From Lachnospiraceae bacterium NE2001 (lineage in GTDB: Bacteria > Bacillota > Clostridia > Lachnospirales > Lachnospiraceae): a stretch of 64,000 nt of DNA. Shown here piece by piece: positions 51,092 to 60,936 of the stretch (positions within the stretch are counted from its first letter, which is position 1; each line of letters begins with the position of its first letter). Under the pieces are notes generated by a model. It did not search any database. It saw only the letters and a program-made list of their open reading frames with translations, and had not been told where the DNA came from. The translations under genes were made by a program, and so were the position numbers. Location of the stretch: the NCBI GenBank assembly GCA_900110635.1, contig FOEK01000003.1, forward strand, positions 186,001 through 250,000, in the 5' to 3' direction.

Positions 51092-53206
51092 ATGAAGCTA
51101 GGTAAGAGGATAGTGGCGCTCAGAATACCGATACTAATACTTGCCACTCTTTTGCTTATACCAGCAGCAATCGGTTATCTGAAAACCAGAACAAATTATG
51201 ACATTCTCACATATCTTCCTAAAGATATTGAGACAATGAAGGGACAGAATATCCTGGCCGAGGATTTTGGAACAGGTGCTTTCTCCATGGTGGTCGTGGA
51301 AGGGCTCCCGGATAAGGATATAGCAAGTCTCACAGAAAAGATTGAAAAGGTGGATCATGTTGAGAGAGTACTCTCGTATGCATCCGCTACTAATGGAACT
51401 GTGCCAATCGAGCTGCTCCCGGATGAACTTAGGGATACAATTAAACAGGGAGATGCTCAGCTGATGATGGTATTTTACGATACTACTCTTTCAGCAGATG
51501 AGACGTTAAATGCAGTCGAAGAGATTCGTGCAGTGGCAGGAGAGAGCGTTTTTATCGGCGGTATGTCAGCAGTTGTGATAGACACTAAGAATCTGAGTGA
51601 TCACGAGGTTCCAATATATGTGGCTATCGCAGTTGTGCTTTGCCTCGTAGTACTCCAGCTGAACATGGATTCATTTCTTATACCTATACTTTTCCTGACC
51701 AGCATTGGCTGTGCAGTAGCATACAATATGGGCTCAAATGTTTTTATGGGCGAGATTTCTTACGTGACCAAGGCCCTTGCAGCGGTACTTCAGCTGGCAG
51801 TTACAATGGACTACTCCATATTCCTGTGGCACAGCTACTGCGATGAGAAGCTGGAGCATGATGACATAAAAGAGGCTATGGCGATTGCAATAGATAAGAC
51901 ATTTGTCTCTGTATTAGGAAGCTCAATTACCACAGTTGCAGGCTTTGTAGCACTGATGTTTATGAGCTTTACCCTGGGACTTGATATGGGAATCGTTATG
52001 GCGAAGGGCGTTGTGATCGGAGTTATCTGCTGCGTTACAATACTTCCTTCTATGATACTTGTATTTGACAAGGCAATAGAGAAGACCAGACATAAGGCCT
52101 GGCTTCCTGACTTTTCGAGGCTCAGCCCTTGGATTGTTAAGCATTACTATATTTTTATTATAGCATTTCTCATCCTTATAGTACCTGCGTACTACGGACA
52201 GAAGCACAACAAGGTCTACTACAACCTGGACAGCTCGCTTCCAAAGGATCTGGAGAGTATTCAGGCAAATGAGAAGCTTGAGAAAGAATTTAATATGGCA
52301 TCAACCCATATGATCCTTCTGGATTCCAATCTTTCAGATAAAGAAGTGAGAGACTTGATTGACGAGGTCAATGAAGTGGATGGCGTTAAGACTACGCTGG
52401 GAATCCAGGCACTTGAGGGTGCAGGTCTTCCTAGAGAGATGATGCCTGAGAAAATAGTTGATCTGCTTGATGACGGTGAGTATCAGCTGCTGTTTGTGAT
52501 GTCAGAATACAAGGTTGCTTCTGACGAGGTGAACGCTCAGTGTGATGAGATAAATGACATCGTAGATAAGTATGATACGAAGGGAATGTTAATAGGTGAA
52601 GCTCCATGTACTGAGGATCTCATAAAGGTAACAGACCACGACTTTAATATCGTTAACTCGGTATCTATTGTTCTGGTCGGACTGATAATAATCTTTGTAT
52701 TTAAGTCAGCCTCACTTCCAATTCTTCTTGTTTCAGTTATCGAGTTCGCGATATTTATCAATATGGGAATTCCTCATTACACGGGAGCTACACTTCCTTT
52801 TGTAGCCTCCATTGTAATCGGTACTATCCAGCTGGGTTCAACAGTTGATTATGCGATACTTATGACTAACAAATACAAGACGGCTAGACTCAGTGGCGTG
52901 GATTCAAAGGACGCAGTTACTGCAGCCCTTGAGGGTTCGATCAATTCAATCTTTGTTTCGGCACTCTCGTTCTTTGCGGCAACATTTGGCGTCGGTATAT
53001 ATTCGAAGATAGATATGATCAGTTCGCTGTGTATCCTGATGGCAAGAGGAGCCATCATCAGTATGTTTGTGGTTATCCTGCTGCTTCCTGCAGTACTCCG
53101 CGTATTCGACGCGCTGGTTGTTCATACAACTGTAGGCTTCGGTGCACTTCGTTCAAAAGATAACGACGACAACCACAGACACCACCGAATACTGTTCCAG
53201 CACTAA
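51092..53206 (+). CDS. MMPL-type RND transporter
   Basis: 704 residues, two repeats of one helix, a loop domain and five helices. QLAVTMDYSIFLWHSYCDEK and QLGSTVDYAILMTNKYKTAR are the paired helix-4 motifs with the D-Y proton-relay residues of MMPL proteins. Such pumps export lipids or lipid-linked molecules. I choose ATG 51092 because GAGGAGGG ends 6 bases upstream; the ATG at 51086 abuts the ribosome site. The lipoprotein gene follows after 25 bases. Confidence 0.92.
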   Translation: MKLGKRIVALRIPILILATLLLIPAAIGYLKTRTNYDILTYLPKDIETMKGQNILAEDFGTGAFSMVVVEGLPDKDIASLTEKIEKVDHVERVLSYASATNGTVPIELLPDELRDTIKQGDAQLMMVFYDTTLSADETLNAVEEIRAVAGESVFIGGMSAVVIDTKNLSDHEVPIYVAIAVVLCLVVLQLNMDSFLIPILFLTSIGCAVAYNMGSNVFMGEISYVTKALAAVLQLAVTMDYSIFLWHSYCDEKLEHDDIKEAMAIAIDKTFVSVLGSSITTVAGFVALMFMSFTLGLDMGIVMAKGVVIGVICCVTILPSMILVFDKAIEKTRHKAWLPDFSRLSPWIVKHYYIFIIAFLILIVPAYYGQKHNKVYYNLDSSLPKDLESIQANEKLEKEFNMASTHMILLDSNLSDKEVRDLIDEVNEVDGVKTTLGIQALEGAGLPREMMPEKIVDLLDDGEYQLLFVMSEYKVASDEVNAQCDEINDIVDKYDTKGMLIGEAPCTEDLIKVTDHDFNIVNSVSIVLVGLIIIFVFKSASLPILLVSVIEFAIFINMGIPHYTGATLPFVASIVIGTIQLGSTVDYAILMTNKYKTARLSGVDSKDAVTAALEGSINSIFVSALSFFAATFGVGIYSKIDMISSLCILMARGAIISMFVVILLLPAVLRVFDALVVHTTVGFGALRSKDNDDNHRHHRILFQH

Positions 53207-53231
53207 TCAGATAATGAAAGGAAGATGAATT

Positions 53232-56000
53232 ATGAAGAGTTCATATTATATAAATAGACGTAGAGCCATCGCCACTGCGATGAGCGTTATGATGATAGGT
53301 AGTCTTGCAGCTTGCGGGACAACTGATACTAACGATGATACAGCTAAGCTGACTGATGCAACCAAGACATTAGATTTAAATGGAGTTCAGGCGGCAGATG
53401 ATGAGGAAGAACTGACTGAGGTGATAACTAAATCACTTGGTGTTGGAGCATCTGGTGCTGCTGATGGCGTGGATAAGGAGGAAACGGTTTATCTGATCTC
53501 TGATGCTTCTGGAAAGGTTCAGGACACAATCGTTGATGAGTGGCTGAAGAATCCTGAGGGAAAGGATGAACTGAAAGATGTATCCAGGTTAAATGATATC
53601 GAAAACGTAAAGGGAGACGAGACATTTGACCAGAATAGCACCAAGCTTACATGGCAGGCAGGCGGCTCGGATATCTATTATCAGGGACGTACTGATGAGG
53701 AGGCCCCAGTTGCAGTTAAGGTTACCTACTATCTCGATGGAGAAGAGATAAGCCCTGAGGAGCTGGTTGGGAAGTCAGGCCATATAAAGATCAGATATGA
53801 GTATGAGAATAACTCAAAGGATGGGGATGTATATACTCCATTTGTTATGGCTACAGGCATGACGCTTGATATGGGAAGCTTTGCAAATGTAACTGGCACA
53901 AATGCAAAGGTAATATCGGATGGTTCAAGATATATAGTAGTTGGATACGGTATGCCGGGACTTGCTGACAGCCTTGATCTGAGTGGTCTGGATGCACTTG
54001 ATATAGATAGTGCGGAAGTTAAAACAGATAGTTCGAAGGATTCTTCAGCAAAGGCTGAGGATGATAAAGATAATGAGAGTGGTGATGTTCTAGGAAACCT
54101 GGGACTTGAGTTTCCAGAATATTTCGAGGTAGAAGCTGACACCACAGATTTTGAACTTGGCATGACAATCACCGTAGCAAGTGTAGAAACCCTTGGCGAC
54201 GACGATATAGACATTTCAGATGCGGAAGATACGATCAATGACCTGGCTGATCAGTATCAGACAGGAATGAATTCGCTGGTTGATGGTATTGAGGAATATA
54301 CGGACGGTGTTGATCAGGTGGCATCAGGCGTGGATACATTATACTCTGGCAGTGAGACTCTCTACTCAGGTGCAGGAACCCTGAAGAGCGGCATAGAGAG
54401 TGCAGCATCAGGTGCTGACACAATAAAGACCAGCCTTGATACAGCTTACGCAGGCTCACAGGAGCTTGAAAGTGGAGCATCTACCCTTGCGAGTGGAGCA
54501 TCAACTCTGGCAAGTGGAGCATCAACTCTGGCAAGTGGAGCATCTGACCTGGCAGGTGGAGCATCTCAGGTAAATGATGGAGCAAAGGCTGTAAACGATG
54601 GGGCATCAGCTCTTAGCACTGGAGCGTCAAATGCATACGAGGGCGCTAAGCAGGTGAGCGATGGAGCGGCAGAATTAAATGACGCAGTTCAGGCTATTTC
54701 ACTTCCAGATGTTTCCTCTATGGCAGGCACTTCTGTAGATGATGCAACTAAGGCTGCAATAAAGAGTACAGCAGAGGCATCTCTTGGAACAGATACAGCA
54801 TCCTATGTTGGTTCAGCAGTGACAAATGCAGTAAGCGGTTCGGTTAACGCTGATACAGTCAGCCAGGTGGTGGCATATAAGGTAAATGGAGCAGCAGCAG
54901 TTGAGTCTGCAGCTCAGAGTGCAGGAGCAGGACAGGCTGGAAACGCAGCAAGTTATGCTGCTTCAGCAGCAGGTGCAGCAAGCTACACAGGCTCTGCAAA
55001 TGCAGGAGCTCTTGCAGGAGTCAGGGATCAGATGGCAGAAGCCCTTAAGGCTCAGTATGTTGCAGCAGGTTATGATGAGGAGACGGCAGCGGCGCAGGCC
55101 TATGGGGCAGCAGAGGCTATGGTAAATAGCATATACCAGGCGGGCTATGGTGATGGCTATGGTACAGCGTATTGCACAGGTTATGGCGCAGGCTACGCAG
55201 CTGAGTATCAGACTTATCTGACAGAGTTCGATAAGTACATTGGTCAGGTAACAGCAGCATTCCAGGGCGATACATTTGGTGGTGCTATTACAAATGTGGC
55301 AAATGCTTATGCTTCGGCAGGCTCCAAGGTGACACTGGGCAAGGTGGGTGAAACCATGAGCTCATTCTCAACCAAGCTGGATGACCTGAAGGCTGGAACT
55401 CAAAGCCTGGCAGATGGTTCGGCTTCACTTACAACAGGACTTGGAACCCTTAAGACTGGTGCAAGTGATCTGGCAACTGGAACATCAACTCTTTCGAGTG
55501 GAGCATCAGCCCTTTCAGATGGAGCGTCAACCCTTTCAAGTGGAGCATCAACCCTCTCAAGTGGAGCATCGACTCTCTCAAGTGGAGCATCAACCCTCTC
55601 GAGTGGAACCTCCACACTTACAGATGGACTCTCACAGCTGGATACTGGTGCAGGAACTCTTCAGAGTGGTATGAGCGAGCTTAAATCTGGCTCAGCTACA
55701 CTCTACAGCGGAACCGAAACACTTTATAACGGTGTCAGCGAGCTTAAGTCTGGAACCGATACACTTTCAGCTAACAGTTCAGCCCTTAATGATGGTGCCG
55801 GTGAACTTAAAGACGCAACAGATCTTCTGGTTGATAAGCTGGAGGAAACAGAGGATGGTCTCGATAATTTCGTAGACAGCGTCAACTCAGTTAAGGCAGC
55901 AGCTCGTAACTATAAATCCTTCGGTGGCGCTGCATCTGACACAACTACAAGCACCAAGTTTATCATCAAGGTTGGCGGTGTTGAGGAAGCAAATAAATAA
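53232..56000 (+). CDS. Secreted lipoprotein with Leu-x-x-Gly heptad repeats (YhgE/Pip-type)
   Basis: 922 residues. A signal peptide with lipobox SLAAC (Cys about 28) is followed by a beta domain (about 100-330). Two long stretches of heptads of the type xxxLxxGAS (about 365-480 and 720-870) flank an Ala/Gly/Tyr-rich middle (AGYGDGYGTAYCTGYGAGYAAEY). Such heptads occur in YhgE/Pip-like proteins and in partners of MMPL pumps; they probably form long helical stalks. The arrangement suggests an extracytoplasmic partner of the MMPL protein. The ribosome site AAAGGAAG precedes the ATG. Confidence 0.85.
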   Translation: MKSSYYINRRRAIATAMSVMMIGSLAACGTTDTNDDTAKLTDATKTLDLNGVQAADDEEELTEVITKSLGVGASGAADGVDKEETVYLISDASGKVQDTIVDEWLKNPEGKDELKDVSRLNDIENVKGDETFDQNSTKLTWQAGGSDIYYQGRTDEEAPVAVKVTYYLDGEEISPEELVGKSGHIKIRYEYENNSKDGDVYTPFVMATGMTLDMGSFANVTGTNAKVISDGSRYIVVGYGMPGLADSLDLSGLDALDIDSAEVKTDSSKDSSAKAEDDKDNESGDVLGNLGLEFPEYFEVEADTTDFELGMTITVASVETLGDDDIDISDAEDTINDLADQYQTGMNSLVDGIEEYTDGVDQVASGVDTLYSGSETLYSGAGTLKSGIESAASGADTIKTSLDTAYAGSQELESGASTLASGASTLASGASTLASGASDLAGGASQVNDGAKAVNDGASALSTGASNAYEGAKQVSDGAAELNDAVQAISLPDVSSMAGTSVDDATKAAIKSTAEASLGTDTASYVGSAVTNAVSGSVNADTVSQVVAYKVNGAAAVESAAQSAGAGQAGNAASYAASAAGAASYTGSANAGALAGVRDQMAEALKAQYVAAGYDEETAAAQAYGAAEAMVNSIYQAGYGDGYGTAYCTGYGAGYAAEYQTYLTEFDKYIGQVTAAFQGDTFGGAITNVANAYASAGSKVTLGKVGETMSSFSTKLDDLKAGTQSLADGSASLTTGLGTLKTGASDLATGTSTLSSGASALSDGASTLSSGASTLSSGASTLSSGASTLSSGTSTLTDGLSQLDTGAGTLQSGMSELKSGSATLYSGTETLYNGVSELKSGTDTLSANSSALNDGAGELKDATDLLVDKLEETEDGLDNFVDSVNSVKAAARNYKSFGGAASDTTTSTKFIIKVGGVEEANK
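54471..54554 (+). repeat. 21-bp coding tandem repeat, block 1
   Basis: Four units beginning AGTGGAGCATC encode the heptad SGASTLA. Units 2 and 3 are identical at the DNA level. Confidence 0.85.
55494..55619 (+). repeat. 21-bp coding tandem repeat, block 2
   Basis: Six units of the type TCAAGTGGAGCATCAACC encode SSGASTL heptads with only a few substitutions, so this block is likely to vary in length. Confidence 0.85.
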
Positions 56001-56058
56001 TTATCCCCATTGAGACAAAACTTAATTAGCTCTCATGAATAGTTTACATAAGATGTAA

Positions 56059-56101
56059 CAGCCGAACCAGGCATAGATCTGGTTTGGCTGCTATTTTTTT
56101 T
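56059..56101 (+). terminator. Terminator after the heptad lipoprotein
   Basis: CAGCCGAACCAG and CTGGTTTGGCTG pair (one G-T), followed after CTA by eight T residues. Confidence 0.85.
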
Positions 56102-56126
56102 GTAACATTTTTTGTAATATCAGCCC

Positions 56127-56164
56127 TGGGGATGATGACAACCTAGATTCTTCTATGCTATATT
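56127..56164 (+). promoter_or_regulatory. Promoter with shared TGGGGATGATGACA box
   Basis: ATGACA (56135-56140), an 18-base spacer and TATATT (56159-56164). TGGGGATGATGACA and TATGCTATA are identical to the promoter at 16396-16430. Confidence 0.65.
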
Positions 56165-56248
56165 AACTTATGAAAATGAAACAGATGGCTCAGGTGGTGG
56201 AGCAGATGGTACTGGGATAAATAAAAAATATTTGTGAAGGAGGTCTTT

Positions 56249-57961
56249 ATGAAAGGGTTAACTAAGCAATTAATTGGTATAGTTTTGACATTTGTAATGG
56301 TTGTTGGCTTCATACCTGTAAATGGAGTATGCATTGTAAATGCAGCAGATCAGGTTAAGGTTTCAGTTTATTATACTGAGTCAGAGGGAAGCGTTACGTG
56401 TAATGGAATTGCTGTTACAAGTGGACAGGTAATATCTGTAGATAAAGGAACTGTTGTAAAGTTTGTGGCAACTCCTAAAGATGGGTATTTCGTTACTGAC
56501 TGGGTTAACAATGGAACACTAGTGGGTGTACAGAAGAGTTATTCGACTACTCCGGGGGTAGATAGTTTTCTTTATGATGGTGAAGATGTATATCAATATG
56601 GGCTTTATTTTGGAACAGAACCAGAGTCACCAACATATGGCTTATATGTTACAAATTATGATGTGAATAATAAGCCTAATGAGGATTCGTTTAATGGAGA
56701 AAACAAGGTAGTTCTTCCATCTAAAACTGAAGGTTATAGTAAGGATGACGTAAGAGCTGATGTAACTATAAAAAATACCGGGACAGGTTATTTTCTGCTA
56801 GGTGAAAACTCCTTTACGTTATCAGATAATGAAATATTTGGAGTTGAGCCTAGTAGCAATCTGCCTAGATGGTATGCTCCAGGAAAACATAATCTGTACG
56901 GCGCCACCATCTACTTAAAGAAGGAGGGACTTTCAGGTGCTGAGGAAGGCACAACCTATAAGGCTACATTAACAATAACTGAGGCAAGCGGAAGAGGAAT
57001 TGCTCCGATTACTGCTGATATAGAATTTACAGTTATGGGTGCTGGAAATGCTGTTGTTAAAACGGGCTACTATGGAGAACAGGAGGGAACTCTTTCTGGT
57101 GGAGGAACATATAAGGTTGGAGATTCGGTTACAGTGAAGGCTGTTGCTAATGAGGGATTCTATTTTGCTGGGTGGCTTAATCCTCAGGGAGAGCTTATAT
57201 CCGGTGAAGAAGAGTATACATTTACAGTTGAAGAGGATATAACTCTTCTTGCGGATTTTACGACAGTACAGCTTAATATGTTAAATGTATCCTGTAATGA
57301 AAAGGAAGGAAAAACCTATGGAGGTGGAAGCTATCAGAGTGGAACAGCGGTAACTATCAAGGCTGTACCTTCGGATGGTTATTCATTTGATCACTGGGAA
57401 TCAGAAGGCGTATCTTATACAGAAAATCCGTTATCAGTGGTTGTTAATAAAAACCAAACCTATAAGGCATTTTTCAAATATACTGGAGAACACCACGATG
57501 AGAATGAGGCCCCGGGAGAATACGGATCTAGTGGCAATGGTTCGTCCGGTGGTAGCGGTTCATCAGGCGGTAAAGTGACATATTCCAGTGAGTGGGTTAA
57601 TGGAAAATGGTATGAGGCTGATGGATCACAGACTTACGCAGGAATTGGCCAATGGAAGAGTAACAAAACTGGCTGGTGGTTCGAGGATTCCAGCGGCTGG
57701 TACCCAGTATCAAGCTGGCAGAAGATAGATGGCAAGTGGTACTATTTCACAGCAAGTGGATATATGGATTATAGCGAGTATCGTGATGGATGCTGGCTGA
57801 GAGGCGATGGCAGCTGGGATGAGAACTACTCAAATGGAACCTGGCACAAGGATTCCACTGGCTGGTGGTACTCGGACGGCAGCTGGTATGCCAGCAACCA
57901 GTATCTCTGGATTGACGGCACTCATTATCATTTCAACTCAAGCGGCTACTGGGATAAATAA
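56249..57961 (+). CDS. Secreted surface protein with InlB-type and wall-binding repeats
   Basis: 570 residues from ATG 56249 (GAAGGAGG 6 bases upstream). Signal peptide ends near NAAD. Two or three bacterial-repeat modules of the InlB B-repeat type follow, e.g. GYYGEQEGTLSGGGTYKVGD through FYFAGWLNP to LLADF. A Ser/Gly linker is next, then C-terminal wall-binding repeats (TGWWFEDSSGWYPVSSWQKI, WYYFTASGYM) closely matching those of the protein at 16484. Wall-attached surface protein; ligand unknown. Confidence 0.85.
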   Translation: MKGLTKQLIGIVLTFVMVVGFIPVNGVCIVNAADQVKVSVYYTESEGSVTCNGIAVTSGQVISVDKGTVVKFVATPKDGYFVTDWVNNGTLVGVQKSYSTTPGVDSFLYDGEDVYQYGLYFGTEPESPTYGLYVTNYDVNNKPNEDSFNGENKVVLPSKTEGYSKDDVRADVTIKNTGTGYFLLGENSFTLSDNEIFGVEPSSNLPRWYAPGKHNLYGATIYLKKEGLSGAEEGTTYKATLTITEASGRGIAPITADIEFTVMGAGNAVVKTGYYGEQEGTLSGGGTYKVGDSVTVKAVANEGFYFAGWLNPQGELISGEEEYTFTVEEDITLLADFTTVQLNMLNVSCNEKEGKTYGGGSYQSGTAVTIKAVPSDGYSFDHWESEGVSYTENPLSVVVNKNQTYKAFFKYTGEHHDENEAPGEYGSSGNGSSGGSGSSGGKVTYSSEWVNGKWYEADGSQTYAGIGQWKSNKTGWWFEDSSGWYPVSSWQKIDGKWYYFTASGYMDYSEYRDGCWLRGDGSWDENYSNGTWHKDSTGWWYSDGSWYASNQYLWIDGTHYHFNSSGYWDK

Positions 57962-57977
57962 GTTTACATAAGATGTA
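57961..57977 (+). repeat. AGTTTACATAAGATGTA, second copy
   Basis: A 17-base string identical to 56041-56057, directly after the stop codon. A related TTTACATAATAT follows the next gene at 59471. Confidence 0.6.
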
Positions 57978-57998
57978 CAGCGTGTTGAGGGCTGGATT

Positions 57999-59438
57999 AT
58001 GAATGAGCAGAAGAAAACCCCGATGGGGCTTGTTATTGGAATAATAATTGGTGTTACGGTATTGATACTTGGCGGAGTTGGTTTCGCTATCGCTTATGTG
58101 AATGGTGCATTTAAAAGTAAGGATGACCAGGGAAGGCCTGATAGAACAACTGAGTCCACCGAGACTGCCAATGCTCCAACAACTGAGACTACTGAAGAAA
58201 ACACTACCCAGGACCAAGCAGAGGGCGGTACTGATACCGCGGATGGAACATCTGATGGGACGACAGGTGGAGCGGCTGATGAGGATACTCTGAAGGCTGC
58301 CCGGGAGGCATATCTGAATATCCTGGCTGAGCATATGGGAAAGATTCAGCTGTATAACTGGCAGTATGGCTACAATTATGGCAACACTGAGCCTATCGCG
58401 ATAGAGGATCTGAATGGTGATGACATCCCGGAGCTGATCTTTATGGAGGCAGAGGATGATATTGCTGCAGGATTTACGATTTATAGCTACGCAGATGGCA
58501 AGGCAAAGTGTCTTTTTAACTGTACCACCATTGATGCCGAGGTTGCTGGCGGCAGTGTGTTCTACATAGCAAAACTAGAGGACCACGCAGGAATCTTTAT
58601 TTACTACTGTGTAGTGGATGAGGGCTCAAATGAAAACTTTGAGGAGATTACACTGAATAGCGCGGGCATCTATGAAACAAATGGAAGATTTTCTAGGGAG
58701 GCTTACCCGAAGGATGACCACTCAGGTATGAACGTGACATATTACGAGGGTGATGTTGAGATAGCTGAGGATGAGTTTAATGACTATGTAAATGGCTGTG
58801 AGGACCGGATCGAGAAGTTCCTGATGCACTCCGAGGGAGAGGATATTGACACCCTGGTAACAATGAATGGCTGCTGCAGTATCTCATTTGCAGACGCAAA
58901 GGAGGAGCTTAGCGAAGGTCTTGACGTTGATCTGGATGAAATGTTTAAGGTGACTCTTCCTATCGACGAGAGCATGGAGTTCTGCTTTGCCAGCGGCGCA
59001 GGCGGCTGGGGAACTTATATGACGGTGGATGCGGATGGAAGCTTCAGCGGTAATTATCACGATTCAGAGATGGGAGACTCGGGCCCTGACTATCCAAATG
59101 GTTCAGTTTACGTATGCAATTTCAGTGGCAGGTTCACGGATATCGAGATGGTGGACGATCATACCTATAAAATGAAGCTGGAAAGCTACACCACTGAGGA
59201 GTCGGATGAACCACAGACGATAGAGGATGGCGTACGCTATGTTTACGCGAATCCTTATGGAATAACTGAGGGCAAGACATTTTACTTCTATACTCCAGGT
59301 AAATGGATATATGAACTACCAGAGGAGTTCATCAGCTGGTCCAACGGTGTAGTGGGAGACATTAGTAAAGACACTACTCTCAGCTACTACGGAATCTATA
59401 ACGAAGACGAGGGACTGGGCTTCTTCTCTTCCCCATAA
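57999..59438 (+). CDS. Membrane-anchored extracellular protein of unknown function
   Basis: 479 residues. A single N-terminal helix (about 9-31) is followed by a Thr/Glu-rich linker (about 45-90) and a folded region starting AYLNILAEHMGKIQLYNWQY. This contains AIEDLNGDDIPELIFME, a calcium-loop-like DxNxDxxPEL element, and beta-rich segments. The same linker and element occur in the lipoprotein at 63257, so the two are related. No enzymatic motif seen. GAGGGCTGG lies before the ATG. Confidence 0.7.
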   Translation: MNEQKKTPMGLVIGIIIGVTVLILGGVGFAIAYVNGAFKSKDDQGRPDRTTESTETANAPTTETTEENTTQDQAEGGTDTADGTSDGTTGGAADEDTLKAAREAYLNILAEHMGKIQLYNWQYGYNYGNTEPIAIEDLNGDDIPELIFMEAEDDIAAGFTIYSYADGKAKCLFNCTTIDAEVAGGSVFYIAKLEDHAGIFIYYCVVDEGSNENFEEITLNSAGIYETNGRFSREAYPKDDHSGMNVTYYEGDVEIAEDEFNDYVNGCEDRIEKFLMHSEGEDIDTLVTMNGCCSISFADAKEELSEGLDVDLDEMFKVTLPIDESMEFCFASGAGGWGTYMTVDADGSFSGNYHDSEMGDSGPDYPNGSVYVCNFSGRFTDIEMVDDHTYKMKLESYTTEESDEPQTIEDGVRYVYANPYGITEGKTFYFYTPGKWIYELPEEFISWSNGVVGDISKDTTLSYYGIYNEDEGLGFFSSP

Positions 59439-59488
59439 GGAATAAAGAAATAATCCTATATTTTCTTTGGTTTACATAATATAATAAG

Positions 59489-59545
59489 ACGTGACAGTGA
59501 ACCTGGGACAAACCTGGTTTAAACCTGGTTCGACTGTCACGTTTT
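59489..59545 (+). terminator. Terminator before the deacetylase gene
   Basis: ACGTGACAGT-GAACC pairs with GGTTCG-ACTGTCACGT, followed by TTTTT. The loop contains repeated AACCTGG. Confidence 0.8.
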
Positions 59546-59641
59546 TGCTGTTTATAAATATAATAAAATGTAGTAAAATAGAACGGTATTTGCTGGTATA
59601 TGGAATATTAGATTTTAAACTCGGAGGCAATTTACTGAAAA

Positions 59642-60874
59642 ATGAATACTGGAAGAATTAAGGCATTTAGTAAAGGAACATCAAAGGTTTTATCTATTGT
59701 ACTTACTGCTGCAATAGTTTTTTCTCTATGTATTATCCCAGACATCAATTCATCAGCTGGGACCTGGCAGGAAAATTCCACTGGTTGGTGGTATGAGGAG
59801 TCGGATGGCTCTTATCCTTCAGAAAGCTGGAAACAGATTGATGGGAACTGGTATTATTTCAACTCAGTTGGATATATGGTGACTGGCTGGAGAGAAATAA
59901 GCGGAACATACTACTATTTTGATTCGAATGGTATAATGGCCGCTGACAAGTGGATTGGTGACTATTATGTGGATGCATCTGGTGCCTGGACTGAGACAGC
60001 TGGATCTACCGGCTGGGTTATGAAGGGTGGCAGATGGTATTACTATAATGAGGATGGCTCTGTAAAAACTGGCTGGATACAGTCGGGCAGAGACTGGTAC
60101 TATCTGGATGCTGATGGCGGTGTTCACACTGGCTGGCTTTCAGATGGCGGAGACTGGTACTATATGGCATCAGACGGAAAGATGAGTGTTGACTGGATCT
60201 GGGATGGCTCAGCCTGGTATCTGATGAGTGCAGAAGGTAAATGGATCAACGACAACAAGATCATTTATCTGACCTTCGACGATGGTCCTGGTCCATACAC
60301 ACAGAGACTTCTGAATATCCTCAGTACCAATGGGGTAAAAGCTACATTTTTCGTAACTGCTGCATATCCAGAGTATTCGTATCTGATCGCTCAGGAATAT
60401 AACGCCGGTCATACTGTGGGCGTTCACACATACACACATAATTATCAGAAGATATACGCCAGCGAGGCTGCATACTGGAGCGACTTTGAGAAGATGGAAA
60501 ATGTTATCGAGACCCAGACTGGCTCGAGAACAAATCTGTTCCGTTTTCCAGGAGGCAGCTCCAACAAGGTGAGCTCATTCAACAGTGGTGTTATGACTCG
60601 TCTCACCATTCAGGCAGACCAGAAGGGCTATAAATATTTTGATTGGAATGTCCTGAGCGGCGATGCTGGTGATACTACAAGCAGCGCAAAGGTTTATGAA
60701 AATATGGTAAATGGTGTAAAGACACACAATGAAAGTGTGATCCTGTGCCACGACATCAAGGACTATACCATCGATGCCATTGAAGACTTCATACCTTGGG
60801 CACTGTCCAACGGCTACACATTCCTGCCACTCAGCGAAAACAGCCGTACAGTACACCATACAGTCCAAAATTAA
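59642..60874 (+). CDS. Secreted polysaccharide deacetylase with N-terminal wall-binding repeats
   Basis: 410 residues. Signal peptide (about 1-38), five or six W/Y-rich wall-binding repeats (about 40-200), then a NodB domain: LTFDDGPGPYT (catalytic Asp-Asp), HTYTH (zinc site), RFPGGS and a C-terminal ILCHD. It should deacetylate wall GlcNAc or MurNAc, or a surface polysaccharide, giving lysozyme resistance or remodelling. The only Shine-Dalgarno (GGAGG) is 14 bases from the ATG, an unusually long spacing. No TGGGGATG box is seen here, unlike the other two wall-binding genes. Confidence 0.9.
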   Translation: MNTGRIKAFSKGTSKVLSIVLTAAIVFSLCIIPDINSSAGTWQENSTGWWYEESDGSYPSESWKQIDGNWYYFNSVGYMVTGWREISGTYYYFDSNGIMAADKWIGDYYVDASGAWTETAGSTGWVMKGGRWYYYNEDGSVKTGWIQSGRDWYYLDADGGVHTGWLSDGGDWYYMASDGKMSVDWIWDGSAWYLMSAEGKWINDNKIIYLTFDDGPGPYTQRLLNILSTNGVKATFFVTAAYPEYSYLIAQEYNAGHTVGVHTYTHNYQKIYASEAAYWSDFEKMENVIETQTGSRTNLFRFPGGSSNKVSSFNSGVMTRLTIQADQKGYKYFDWNVLSGDAGDTTSSAKVYENMVNGVKTHNESVILCHDIKDYTIDAIEDFIPWALSNGYTFLPLSENSRTVHHTVQN

Positions 60875-60881
60875 TAGAAAA

Positions 60882-60903
60882 GTTGTCACGGGGAAGTGAC
60901 AAC
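60882..60903 (+). repeat. Family C-like palindrome, short form
   Basis: GTTGTCAC-GGGGAA-GTGACAAC followed by TTT, directly after the deacetylase stop. A probable terminator. Confidence 0.75.
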
Positions 60904-60936
60904 TTTCTGCAAATAATATGTCAGGGGGTTACAAGA

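Noticed and set aside
55494-55619. 21-bp repeats as a noncoding satellite
   Set aside because: They encode Leu-x-x-Gly heptads in frame within a lipoprotein gene.
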